Below, in pieces: positions 1 to 7,836 of a DNA stretch of 64,000 nt. Position 1 is the first letter of the stretch. Every line of letters begins with the position of its first letter. The notes under the pieces are model-generated. The model made no database searches. It saw nothing but the letters and a program-made list of their open reading frames with translations, and was not told the origin of the DNA. Both the position numbers and the translations under genes were made by a program. The stretch is from an uncultured Bacilli bacterium (GTDB taxonomy: Bacteria; Bacillota_I; Bacilli_A; ML615J-28; CAG-698): the NCBI GenBank assembly GCA_934096585.1, contig CAKOMG010000001.1, positions 62,001 through 126,000 of the forward strand, written 5' to 3'.

Positions 1-879
1 AAAATCTAATTTTTTAAATATTAATGGATATACAAATATAGCTATAAAAATAATAAGGAAATATCTTATAAAATCTAAAAATGCATAACTACCTATTAAT
101 CCAAATAATGGTTTTAATCCTGTTTTTAATCCGAATAAAACTATTAAACCAACTACTACTCTTAAGATTTTTTTCCAAACAGGGCCATTTTTTGGATCAA
201 ATTTTACCAATTTTGATTCAAGAAATGAACCAGATGCAAATCCCATTAGGCAACCAATATTTCTAAATGCATTACCATCTCTATAAATAATTAGTGATAA
301 GAATGATAATACAGCTACTCCTAAATAAATATAATCATAAATGTTAGGATTAACTTTTTTATGTACTAAGTACATAATCGTAGCTATAGTAAATCCAAGT
401 AATGCACCAACAATTACATCAAGTGGCCAATGTACACCTAAATACATTCGTGAAGCCATAACAAGTAATACTAAAATAATTGATAAAATCCATAGTTTCT
501 TTTTATTATAATTTAAGGCTAGTGTAAAACAAGTAACACTTATGTTTTGTGAATGTCCACTAGGGAATGAATAACTATTCTTTAAATTCACTGTATTTAC
601 AAAAATATTATCTACTTCCACAAACCTGATATTCGGATTAGAAATTGGCCTTTCAACCTTTGCAATTTCTTTAATTGTTTCATTTAATACTACTGAAGTA
701 AAAGTTGAAAAAGCTAATACTTTTCCAAGATCTTTATTTATTGTCCAATATATTATGGGCAGTAAAATAAAAAGAATTGTTCCTTCTCCAAAAAAAGTGA
801 AAAAGGAAAATAAAAAATCAAAGAAACCTGTAAAATTTTCAAATAGTCCTTGGAACCATTTCATTATTTCAACTTGCAT
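1..879 (-). CDS. PAP2-superfamily membrane phosphatase (3' end outside window)
   Basis: Integral membrane lipid phosphatase or phosphotransferase of the PAP2 family. The three-part active site is visible on the minus strand: a K-x6-RP element (KEIAKVERP, about residues 71-79), then SFPSGHS, then SRMYLGVHWPLD, which supplies the nucleophilic and general-acid histidines. Hydrophobic segments surround these motifs. The frame is open for 293 codons and continues past the left edge, so the C-terminus is missing. The ATG at 879 follows AAGAGG and lies about 16 nt after a good sigma-A promoter. Likely substrates are undecaprenyl diphosphate or phosphatidate; the sequence does not decide. It is transcribed divergently from psuG. 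Confidence 0.85.
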   Translation of the reverse strand, partial: MQVEIMKWFQGLFENFTGFFDFLFSFFTFFGEGTILFILLPIIYWTINKDLGKVLAFSTFTSVVLNETIKEIAKVERPISNPNIRFVEVDNIFVNTVNLKNSYSFPSGHSQNISVTCFTLALNYNKKKLWILSIILVLLVMASRMYLGVHWPLDVIVGALLGFTIATIMYLVHKKVNPNIYDYIYLGVAVLSFLSLIIYRDGNAFRNIGCLMGFASGSFLESKLVKFDPKNGPVWKKILRVVVGLIVLFGLKTGLKPLFGLIGSYAFLDFIRYFLIIFIAIFVYPLIFKKLDF

Positions 880-901
880 AAAAAAACCTCTTATATTTAG
901 T

Positions 902-930
902 ATTATACCATAGATTAATTAAATTTTCAA
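902..930 (-). promoter_or_regulatory. sigma-A promoter of the PAP2 gene
   Basis: On the minus strand TTGAAA (930-925), a 17-nt spacer and TATAAT (907-902) preceded by TGG form an extended -10 promoter. The start site would be near 895, giving a leader of about 16 nt. Confidence 0.7.
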
Positions 931-935
931 TTTAA

Positions 936-964
936 TTTATTAATTTCGAAAAATATGGTATAAT
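936..964 (+). promoter_or_regulatory. extended -10 promoter of psuG operon
   Basis: TGGTATAAT (956-964) is an extended -10 element. The -35 (TTTATT, 936-941) is weak. An AAAGGA ribosome site (977-982) lies 8 nt before the psuG ATG. It is divergent from the PAP2 promoter. Confidence 0.5.
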
Positions 965-990
965 ATATAATATAAGAAAGGATTTATATT

Positions 991-1905
991 ATGAATTTAA
1001 ATGATTATCTTGTTATTAGTGAAAAGGTGAAAGAAGCATTAAAAAATAATAAACCAATAGTAGCATTGGAATCAACTATTATTAGTCATGGTATGCCTTA
1101 TCCAAAAAACGTTGAAACGGCGTTGCAATGTGAACAAATAATTTTAGATAATGGTTGTATCCCAGCAACAATTGCCATTATAAATGGCAAATTAAAAGTA
1201 GGATTATCACATGACGAAATTGATTACTTAGGACGCGAAGGAAGAAATGTAACTAAAGTTTCACGTCGTGATATTCCATATATTCTTGCTTTAAATAAAA
1301 ATGGAGCAACTACAGTTTCAGCAACAATGTATATTGCTAGTCTTGCTAATATAAAAATATTTGCAACTGGAGGAATTGGAGGCGTTCATCGCGGTGCTGA
1401 ACTTACAATGGATATCTCTTGTGACTTAGAAGAATTAGGCAAAACAAATGTCAATGTTGTATGTGCCGGAGCAAAAGCAATACTTGATTTGCCAAAGACT
1501 TTAGAATATTTAGAGACTAAAGGAGTATTAGTAATAGGCTATAAAACTGAAAAGTTACCTGCATTCTACTCTTCTTCTTCTGAATATAACGTTGATATAA
1601 AAGTTGACGACCCATTAACAATTGCGAAAATTATTAATGTTAAAAGAGCAGTAGGACTAAATGGAGGTATATTAATTACCAACCCAATTCCAAAAGAATT
1701 TGAAGTTCCACATGAAGTCATAGACAAAGTTATTGATGAAGCAATCAAAGAAATGAATGATTTAGGAATTCATGGTAAAGAATCAACTCCATTCTTACTT
1801 GCCAAAATATGTGAATTAACTCATGGGACAAGTCTTGAATCCAATATTAAATTAGTATTTAATAATTGTAGATTGGCATGTGAAATCAGTAAGGGAATAG
1901 AATAA
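991..1905 (+). CDS. psuG: pseudouridine-5'-phosphate glycosidase
   Basis: Cleaves pseudouridine 5'-phosphate to uracil and ribose 5-phosphate in the cytoplasm. The 304-residue protein aligns over the whole family length. It starts with the conserved ALESTIISHGMPYP block carrying the catalytic Glu, followed by GREGRNVTKVSRRD, FATGGIGGVHRGAE and a VVCAGAKAILDLPKTLE block. The usual kinase partner psuK and transporter psuT are not adjacent. It is the first gene of an operon with tmcAL (overlap TAATG) and mrp, all of which are nucleotide or RNA housekeeping genes. Pseudouridine phosphate may therefore come from RNA turnover, with the kinase elsewhere; that part is inference. Confidence 0.93.
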   Translation: MNLNDYLVISEKVKEALKNNKPIVALESTIISHGMPYPKNVETALQCEQIILDNGCIPATIAIINGKLKVGLSHDEIDYLGREGRNVTKVSRRDIPYILALNKNGATTVSATMYIASLANIKIFATGGIGGVHRGAELTMDISCDLEELGKTNVNVVCAGAKAILDLPKTLEYLETKGVLVIGYKTEKLPAFYSSSSEYNVDIKVDDPLTIAKIINVKRAVGLNGGILITNPIPKEFEVPHEVIDKVIDEAIKEMNDLGIHGKESTPFLLAKICELTHGTSLESNIKLVFNNCRLACEISKGIE

Positions 1906-3056
1906 TGAAAAAAATTTTAGGCCTTGTTTTAGAACTTAATCCATTTCATTTAGGTCATGAGTATTTTATTAATGAAGCAAAAAAAATAGTTAATCCCGAT
2001 GTAACAATCACAGTAATTTCAAGTAATTTCACAATGCGTGGTGAACCAATGTTAATTGATAAGTTTAGCAAGACTAAAATGTTAATTGATAATGGATGTT
2101 CAGATTTAGTTCTTGAACTCCCTTTTATTAGTGGTGTAAATAGTAGTGATTTTTTCACTAAAAATAGTATCAGTATTTTGCATGACTTTCAGATAACTGA
2201 TCTATGCTTTGGAGCAGAAACTGATGACATAAATATTCTTTATCAAATTATTGATATTTTAGATTCTAATAGTTATAAAATTAAATTGAAAGAATATTTA
2301 GATAAAGGTTTTTCTTTTTCAACAAGTTCATTTAAAGCTATTCAAAGCGACACAACAGATATAGAAATTTTAAAACAATATCCCCTTCCTAATAATACTT
2401 TAGCAATAGGATATTTACGTGCTATTAAAGGAACAAATATAAAACCACATATTATCAAACGCATTGATAACGATTATTATGATGAAAATATCAATGATAA
2501 TGGCTTTTGTAGCGCTAGTTCATTAAGAAAACTAATTGATGAAAACAAGAGCATAGATAAATATGTACCAAGTTTCATAAATAATTATAATATTTATACT
2601 CCTTCTATTTTAAACAACAATCTATTCTACTTATTACGCTATCGTTTACTAAGTAATAATCTAAATAATATTTCATTAGTTTATGAAGGAATAGAAAATA
2701 GATTAATAAGTTTTATTCATCTAAATACTTATGAAGAATTTATAAAAAATGTACAAACAAAAAGGTATCCAGAAAATAAAATTAGAAGATTAATTCTTCA
2801 TATTTTATTAGATATACCAAAAAATTATGATTATGAATACACTTATTACTTAAGAGTTTTAGGAATGAATAGCCGTGGAAAAAAACACATTTCCAATTTG
2901 CCAAAAGAAATTAAAGAAAAAATAATAACATCTTTTAAAAACAAAAATGAAGAAATTATCAAAATAGAATTAACATCTACTAAATTATATGGTATAATAT
3001 GTAACAATTATGAAATATATAAAGAGGAATTTAATATTCCTTATCGAAAGGACTGA
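1905..3056 (+). CDS. tmcAL: tRNA(Met) cytidine acetate ligase
   Basis: Member of the YlbM/TmcAL family, which makes N4-acetylcytidine at the wobble position of elongator tRNA-Met using acetate and ATP. The 383 residues begin with the nucleotidyltransferase-like LGLVLELNPFHLGHEYF, with the HxGH ATP motif at residues 15-18. SSNFTMRGEP and CFGAETDD follow and are typical of the family. The start codon overlaps the psuG stop by one base (TAATG), indicating translational coupling. It ends with TGA, which helps show that UGA is a stop here. Confidence 0.92.
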   Translation: MKKILGLVLELNPFHLGHEYFINEAKKIVNPDVTITVISSNFTMRGEPMLIDKFSKTKMLIDNGCSDLVLELPFISGVNSSDFFTKNSISILHDFQITDLCFGAETDDINILYQIIDILDSNSYKIKLKEYLDKGFSFSTSSFKAIQSDTTDIEILKQYPLPNNTLAIGYLRAIKGTNIKPHIIKRIDNDYYDENINDNGFCSASSLRKLIDENKSIDKYVPSFINNYNIYTPSILNNNLFYLLRYRLLSNNLNNISLVYEGIENRLISFIHLNTYEEFIKNVQTKRYPENKIRRLILHILLDIPKNYDYEYTYYLRVLGMNSRGKKHISNLPKEIKEKIITSFKNKNEEIIKIELTSTKLYGIICNNYEIYKEEFNIPYRKD

Positions 3057-3061
3057 TAATA

Positions 3062-4060
3062 TTGAATACTTTAGATATTAGAAAAAAAATAGAAAACTTA
3101 ACTGACGAATCAAGACATGACACATTAAAAAATTTAAATGCTATTAAACACATTGGAATAGATAGTGAAAGAAATGTTGTCGTTTTAATAATTGAAATTG
3201 GTATGATGGGTGGAGATGCTGAACACCATTTAAAAAGAGAACTTGCAAAAGCAATTAAATTGGATTTAGGATTCAGTGGTATTAAAATACAATTTCAAGA
3301 AGCAAGAAACTTTCAAAACACTTTTAACAAAAGCACTAAATTTATTATTGTTGCTTCAGGAAAAGGCGGCGTAGGAAAAACATTTGTTTCTGTAAACTTA
3401 GCTTATGCCTTAACTCGCCTAGGAAAAAAAGTTGGAGTAATTGATGCCGATATTTATGAATCAAGTGTTCCAAAGTATTTAGAGATTCCTTGTACTTCAC
3501 CACAAGTAAATAGTAGAAACAAAATAATTCCTTATCAATCATTTGGTATTGAAGCTATTTCAACTGAATTTTTTGCGGATGAAGGCAGGCCAATTGTATG
3601 GCGTGGTTCAGTATTAACAAATATGATTAATAATTTCTTCTATCAAGTTGCTTGGAATAAAGAATTAGATTATATAATTGTTGACGCGGCAACAGGAACT
3701 GGTGATGTTTTATTAGATTTAAATAAAATTATTCCTGATGCTGAAGTTTTACTTGTTACAACTCCCGATAAAACTGCATCTTTCATAGCTACAAAGGCTG
3801 GGCTTGCAACTATAGATATGAAACATAAAATTATTGGTGTAGTTGAAAATATGTCTTATTACTATAATTCTTCAACAAATCAAAAACTAATGTTATTTGG
3901 TGAGGGTGGTGGTTTTGAAATGGCTAAAAAACTAGACAGTGAAATGTTAATGCAAATACCTTTTGCAAAGCCTAAATATCATGATTATTTATATGAAGAA
4001 AATGAAGGCAATGGACAATTATTTAATGACTTAGCTAATATCATATCAATTAGAGACTAA
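3062..4060 (+). CDS. Mrp/SalA-type P-loop ATPase
   Basis: Mrp/NBP35-family ATPase with an N-terminal MIP18/DUF59-like domain (about residues 1-85) and a deviant Walker A, GKGGVGKT (100-107), in the C-terminal domain. Family members carry Fe-S clusters or, in the Bacillus SalA branch, act as regulators. Here the C-terminal CxxC of Fe-S-carrier Mrp proteins is missing: ENMSYYYNSSTNQ stands where cysteines are expected. The SalA-like reading is therefore favoured. The start is TTG at 3062, chosen because GAAAGGA lies 9 nt upstream and no ATG fits. It is the last gene of the psuG operon and ends before a strong terminator. Confidence 0.85.
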   Translation: MNTLDIRKKIENLTDESRHDTLKNLNAIKHIGIDSERNVVVLIIEIGMMGGDAEHHLKRELAKAIKLDLGFSGIKIQFQEARNFQNTFNKSTKFIIVASGKGGVGKTFVSVNLAYALTRLGKKVGVIDADIYESSVPKYLEIPCTSPQVNSRNKIIPYQSFGIEAISTEFFADEGRPIVWRGSVLTNMINNFFYQVAWNKELDYIIVDAATGTGDVLLDLNKIIPDAEVLLVTTPDKTASFIATKAGLATIDMKHKIIGVVENMSYYYNSSTNQKLMLFGEGGGFEMAKKLDSEMLMQIPFAKPKYHDYLYEENEGNGQLFNDLANIISIRD

Positions 4061-4063
4061 AAT

Positions 4064-4097
4064 AATAAGGACAATGAATTATATCATTGTCCTTATT
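4064..4097. terminator. bidirectional terminator
   Basis: A perfect 14-bp stem (4064-4077 with 4084-4097) and 6-nt loop, followed by a T-run on the plus strand and a T-rich stretch on the minus strand. It separates the convergent mrp and yrzB-like genes. Confidence 0.9.
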
Positions 4098-4100
4098 TTT

Positions 4101-4460
4101 TTATTTATGATCTTTATGTTGATGACAGCAACATGATTCTTCATGTTCTTCTTCACATTCATCATCACATTCGCAGCAGTCACAATCATCATGATCTTCC
4201 GCAAATGATTCTAACATTTCTTCGATTAAATCCCATTCTTCATCAGTTTCAACTGTTGATAATTCGCCTACATCACCATCAGGACCTTCAACGTATGCAG
4301 CTGCCATTACATTAATGCTTCCATCTTCATCTTCTGATCCAACTGGATAAAATAATACATAATTCTTTCCAAACTCTTCAGAATTAAATGTGAATAATAC
4401 TTCACATAAAACTTCATTTCCATTTTCATCAACATAAGTTAATTTGTTTTCTTTTTCCAT
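4101..4460 (-). CDS. DUF1292 (YrzB-like) protein with Cys/His/Asp-rich tail
   Basis: Small acidic protein whose first ~80 residues match DUF1292 (a Y-x-D-E-x-G pattern, then YVLFYPVGSEDEDG). The family's function is unknown. Its place after alaS-ruvX matches yrzB in Bacillus. The last ~32 residues are unusual: eight Cys (93, 95, 96, 98, 102, 110-112) and five His amid Asp/Glu, ending HQHKDHK. This resembles a metal-binding tail added to a standard domain. It lies 17 nt after ruvX and has a clear AAGGAG ribosome site. Confidence 0.85.
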   Translation of the reverse strand: MEKENKLTYVDENGNEVLCEVLFTFNSEEFGKNYVLFYPVGSEDEDGSINVMAAAYVEGPDGDVGELSTVETDEEWDLIEEMLESFAEDHDDCDCCECDDECEEEHEESCCCHQHKDHK

Positions 4461-4477
4461 TTTCTTTTCTCCTTAAA

Positions 4478-4897
4478 TTATTTTGGCATTGAATCTAAAT
4501 AAGATTGTAAGATAATAGTAGCTGCCAATTTATCAACGTTTTGCTTACGTTTATTTCTACTCATATCTGCTTTTAACATTATATTGTTAGCCATTGTGGA
4601 AGTCATACGTTCATCAATCATAATGACTGGTAATTTTATTTCATTTTCAAGCATTTCTTTAAACTTTAAACAATATTCAGCTTGAAAACCAATTGAACCA
4701 TTCATGTTTTTTGGTAAACCTAATACAATTTTTTCCGCTCCTTGTTTTTTTACTTCTTCTTTTACAAGTTCAAGAGCTTGTTCAAGATTATTCTCTTCAA
4801 TTCTCAAAGTGCCAATGGGATTAGCAATTATACCCAAATAATCACTAACAGCCATACCTACTGTTTTACTTCCTAAATCTAAACCTAAAATTCTCAT
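4478..4897 (-). CDS. ruvX: Holliday junction resolvase-like / pre-16S rRNA nuclease
   Basis: YqgF/YrrK RNase H-fold nuclease of 139 residues, the usual length. Motifs are ILGLDLGSKTVGMAVSD at the N-terminus, IVLGLPKNMNGS in the middle, IDERMTS, and a C-terminal VDKLAATIILQSYLD. Homologues process the 5' end of 16S rRNA in E. coli. It overlaps the alaS stop by 4 nt, so translation is coupled. In Bacillus, ireB (yrzL) lies between alaS and ruvX; here there is no space for it. Confidence 0.93.
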   Translation of the reverse strand: MRILGLDLGSKTVGMAVSDYLGIIANPIGTLRIEENNLEQALELVKEEVKKQGAEKIVLGLPKNMNGSIGFQAEYCLKFKEMLENEIKLPVIMIDERMTSTMANNIMLKADMSRNKRKQNVDKLAATIILQSYLDSMPK

Positions 4898-7593
4898 AAT
4901 AATTTACCAATTTCATCCTTAACTAATTCTAGTGCTTCATCTACTTTAGTAATATCTTTTCCTCCAGCTTGAGCAAAATCAGGTCTTCCACCACCATTAC
5001 CATTTGTATGAATTGCTGCCATTTTGGCAATTTGACCAGCATTAACTTCTTTAACTTTACTTTTAACAATAAAAATTACTTTATCACTTACAAGTGCTAG
5101 TACAACAATTGCTTTTCCTAGTTTGTCACAAAGTCTATCAGCTAAATCTTTACCTTGATTGCTATCTAAAGATTCACACTTACTTATTATAACATTAATT
5201 CCTTTTATTTCCAAGACTTTTTCTAAAAATTCATCCATATCTACTGAATTAAATTCTTTTTCTTTCTTGCTTACTTCTTTATCAAGGTTTTTTACTTGTT
5301 CCTTTAAGGCTTCTATTTTTTCACGATAAGCAATAATTGTTTGATATGTTGGTAAAAGTTCAGGAAAAACGACTGGATTAATATGAGTGTTTAAATTCAT
5401 TTTTTGTGCTGATAGCATTAAAGTATTAAGTTTTTCTTCTAATAATTGTTTTTCATTTATTACAGAACTTAAAGTATTTTTCAAAGCTTCATCAATATTA
5501 TTTCCAGTTGAAGCTGTAATTCTAAAGATTCCTGATCCTTTACTTTCAATATTTAAAATAGCAAACCGACTTATTTCTGTGGTATTCTTAACATGTGTTC
5601 CTCCACATAGTTCTTTACTGAAATCCATATCGACAACACGAACAATTTTACCATACTTTTCGCCAAATACAGCTTGTACTCCTAATTTTTTTGCTTCATT
5701 TAATTCCATTTCTTTTGTGATAACATCTTGTGCTTTAGAAATTTGTTCGTTAACGATACTTTCAACTTTCAAAATTTCTTCGTTTGTTAATGAAGAAAAA
5801 TTATTAAAATCAAATCTTAAAATGTCACATCCAACATATGAACCTTGTTGAATAACATGAGTTCCCAATACTTTTCTTAATGCTTCGTTTAAAAGGTGAG
5901 TTGCTGAATGATTTTTTTCTACATCTTTTCTAAATACTTCATCAACAACACATTTTACTTCATCATTTACTTTTAATGTTTCTTCTTCCATTTCAACAAC
6001 ACTAGCATGTTGGCCATTAGGCATTTTAATTGTGTCATCAACATCAAAACTTTCACCATTCAAAAGAATTTGTCCTTGATCGCCAACTTGACCACCCATC
6101 ATAGCATAAAATGGAGTTTTATCAAAAACAACAAGTAATTTACCGGTTCCTGAATCAACTTTTTTACCATCTTTGAAAATAGCTATAACTTTACTATTTG
6201 TAATTAATTTTTCATATCCTAAAAATTCACTATCTAAAGTAAATTTCATCATTTCTTCATTTTGAACATTCATTGATTGATCTGTACTACGAGCTTTTCT
6301 AGCACGTTCTTTTTGTTTTTCAAGTTCTTCTTTAAAGCCTAAAGTATCAACTGTATAACCATATTCAGAAGCAACTTCTAATGTAAGCTCAAGTGGAAAG
6401 CCAAATGTATCATATAATAAGAAAGCTGTTTCTTTATTAATTGTTTTATCACTTGATTTATTATTTTTAATAACATCTAATAATCTTTTTTCACCACTTT
6501 CAAGAGTGCTTAAAAATTTTTCTTCTTCTTGTTTAATTTGTTTTGTAACAATTTCTTCTTTTTCTAATAAGTAAGGATAAAAAACTTTCATAGTATCAAT
6601 ACATGCGGGAACAAGTTGATATAATAAAGGTTGATTCATTCCTAATTTTTTAGCATAACGAACAGCACGTCTTAATATTCTACGAAGAACATATCCTCTT
6701 CCTTCGTTAGAAAATGTTGCTCCATCAGATAATGCAAATACTGTACTTCTTACATGGTCAGCGATTACTTTAAAAGCCATTTCACCATGATATTCTTTTC
6801 CGGTTAATTCTTCTGTTTTATGAATTATTCCCATAAATAAATCAGTATCATAATTCGTTTCTACTTCTTGCATTACACATGCTACTCTTTCAAGTCCACA
6901 ACCTGTATCAATATTTTTACTTGGTAATTCTTTATATTCGCTTCTTGGTACACCAATTTTTGAATTAAATTGACTAAATACGATGTTCCAAATTTCTATA
7001 TAACGATCATTTTCAATATCATCCTTAATCATTTTTGGTCCTAAATGTTCAGGATCATATTTTTCTCCACGATCAAAGAATATTTCAGTATCAGGGCCAC
7101 ATGGTCCTTCACCAATTTCCCAAAAGTTATCCGCAACTGGAATTAAATGATCTTGTGGTACTCCACATTTTTGCCATAATTCGTATGTATCTAAATCATC
7201 TGGATAATATGTTATATATAATTTATTAATATCTAAATCAAACCATTCTTTACTTGTCAATAGCTCGTATGCCCATGGTAATACTTCATTTCTAAAATAA
7301 TCTCCAATTGAAAAGTTTCCAAGCATTTCAAAGAAAGTATGATGTCTTGCTGTTTTACCAACATTTTCGATATCATTTGTCCTTATTGATTTTTGTGCAT
7401 TTGTTAGACGACGATTTTGAGGAATTTCACGACCATCAAAATATTTTTTAAGTGGTGCTACTCCCGCATTAATCCATAATAAAGTAGGATCGTTATGGGG
7501 AATTAATGATGCACTTGGTACTACATCATGTCCTTTTGATTTCCAAAAATCTAACCATAATTGTCTTATTTCATATCCTTTTAAATTTTTCAT
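4894..7593 (-). CDS. alaS: alanyl-tRNA synthetase
   Basis: Class II synthetase charging tRNA-Ala, 899 residues. An N-terminal catalytic domain begins at LRQLWLDFWKSKGH-type sequence. The editing domain has its zinc/catalytic elements HSATH and CGGTHV, and the C-Ala domain ends with a GNGGGRPDFAQAGG block. I placed the start at 7593 (MKNLKGYEIR) rather than at an ATG 48 nt upstream, because GGGAG lies 7 nt before it and the upstream segment is within the leader after the terminator. Expression is controlled by an alanine T-box leader immediately upstream. It is followed by ruvX with a 4-nt overlap. Confidence 0.97.
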   Translation of the reverse strand: MKNLKGYEIRQLWLDFWKSKGHDVVPSASLIPHNDPTLLWINAGVAPLKKYFDGREIPQNRRLTNAQKSIRTNDIENVGKTARHHTFFEMLGNFSIGDYFRNEVLPWAYELLTSKEWFDLDINKLYITYYPDDLDTYELWQKCGVPQDHLIPVADNFWEIGEGPCGPDTEIFFDRGEKYDPEHLGPKMIKDDIENDRYIEIWNIVFSQFNSKIGVPRSEYKELPSKNIDTGCGLERVACVMQEVETNYDTDLFMGIIHKTEELTGKEYHGEMAFKVIADHVRSTVFALSDGATFSNEGRGYVLRRILRRAVRYAKKLGMNQPLLYQLVPACIDTMKVFYPYLLEKEEIVTKQIKQEEEKFLSTLESGEKRLLDVIKNNKSSDKTINKETAFLLYDTFGFPLELTLEVASEYGYTVDTLGFKEELEKQKERARKARSTDQSMNVQNEEMMKFTLDSEFLGYEKLITNSKVIAIFKDGKKVDSGTGKLLVVFDKTPFYAMMGGQVGDQGQILLNGESFDVDDTIKMPNGQHASVVEMEEETLKVNDEVKCVVDEVFRKDVEKNHSATHLLNEALRKVLGTHVIQQGSYVGCDILRFDFNNFSSLTNEEILKVESIVNEQISKAQDVITKEMELNEAKKLGVQAVFGEKYGKIVRVVDMDFSKELCGGTHVKNTTEISRFAILNIESKGSGIFRITASTGNNIDEALKNTLSSVINEKQLLEEKLNTLMLSAQKMNLNTHINPVVFPELLPTYQTIIAYREKIEALKEQVKNLDKEVSKKEKEFNSVDMDEFLEKVLEIKGINVIISKCESLDSNQGKDLADRLCDKLGKAIVVLALVSDKVIFIVKSKVKEVNAGQIAKMAAIHTNGNGGGRPDFAQAGGKDITKVDEALELVKDEIGKLL

Positions 7594-7620
7594 TATTGTT
7601 CTCCCTTGTATATAATTAAT

Positions 7621-7835
7621 AAAAAAACCTATATAACACAAAAAAAGTATTATATAGGAACGATTTTTTAATTCGCGGTACCATCCTAATTGCTAATTAG
7701 CCACCTCAATTTATTGTTAACGCCAATGTACGAGGATTATTAATCCTAACTAGAAAGGAGCATTATACAAAATCTTATTAAAGTATTCCACCAAACTACT
7801 TCTCTCTTTGAATAAGATTATTGTTAACATCTTTC
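7621..7835 (-). promoter_or_regulatory. T-box riboswitch, alanine specific (alaS leader)
   Basis: Minus-strand leader with all main T-box parts. The base of stem I is GAAAG (7835-7831) pairing with CTTTC (7757-7753). The specifier loop carries GCU, an Ala codon (7761-7759). The apical loop has the conserved GGTGGAA. The T-box sequence GGATGGTACCGCG lies at 7686-7674. The terminator hairpin is a 12-bp arm pair (7658-7647 with 7639-7628, one G-U) followed by seven T (7627-7621). Uncharged tRNA-Ala should stabilise the antiterminator and switch on alaS-ruvX-yrzB. Stem I begins one base after the RNase J stop codon. Confidence 0.92.
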
Positions 7836-7836
7836 A

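Noticed and set aside
3840..3900. Missing CxxC in the Mrp homologue as an oddity
   Set aside because: The SalA-type branch in Bacillus also lacks these cysteines, so this is an ordinary family variant.
5387..5851. 154-codon open frame on the plus strand, antisense within alaS
   Set aside because: alaS is certain on the other strand, there is no ribosome site, and the frame is the kind of antisense artefact seen in AT-rich genes.
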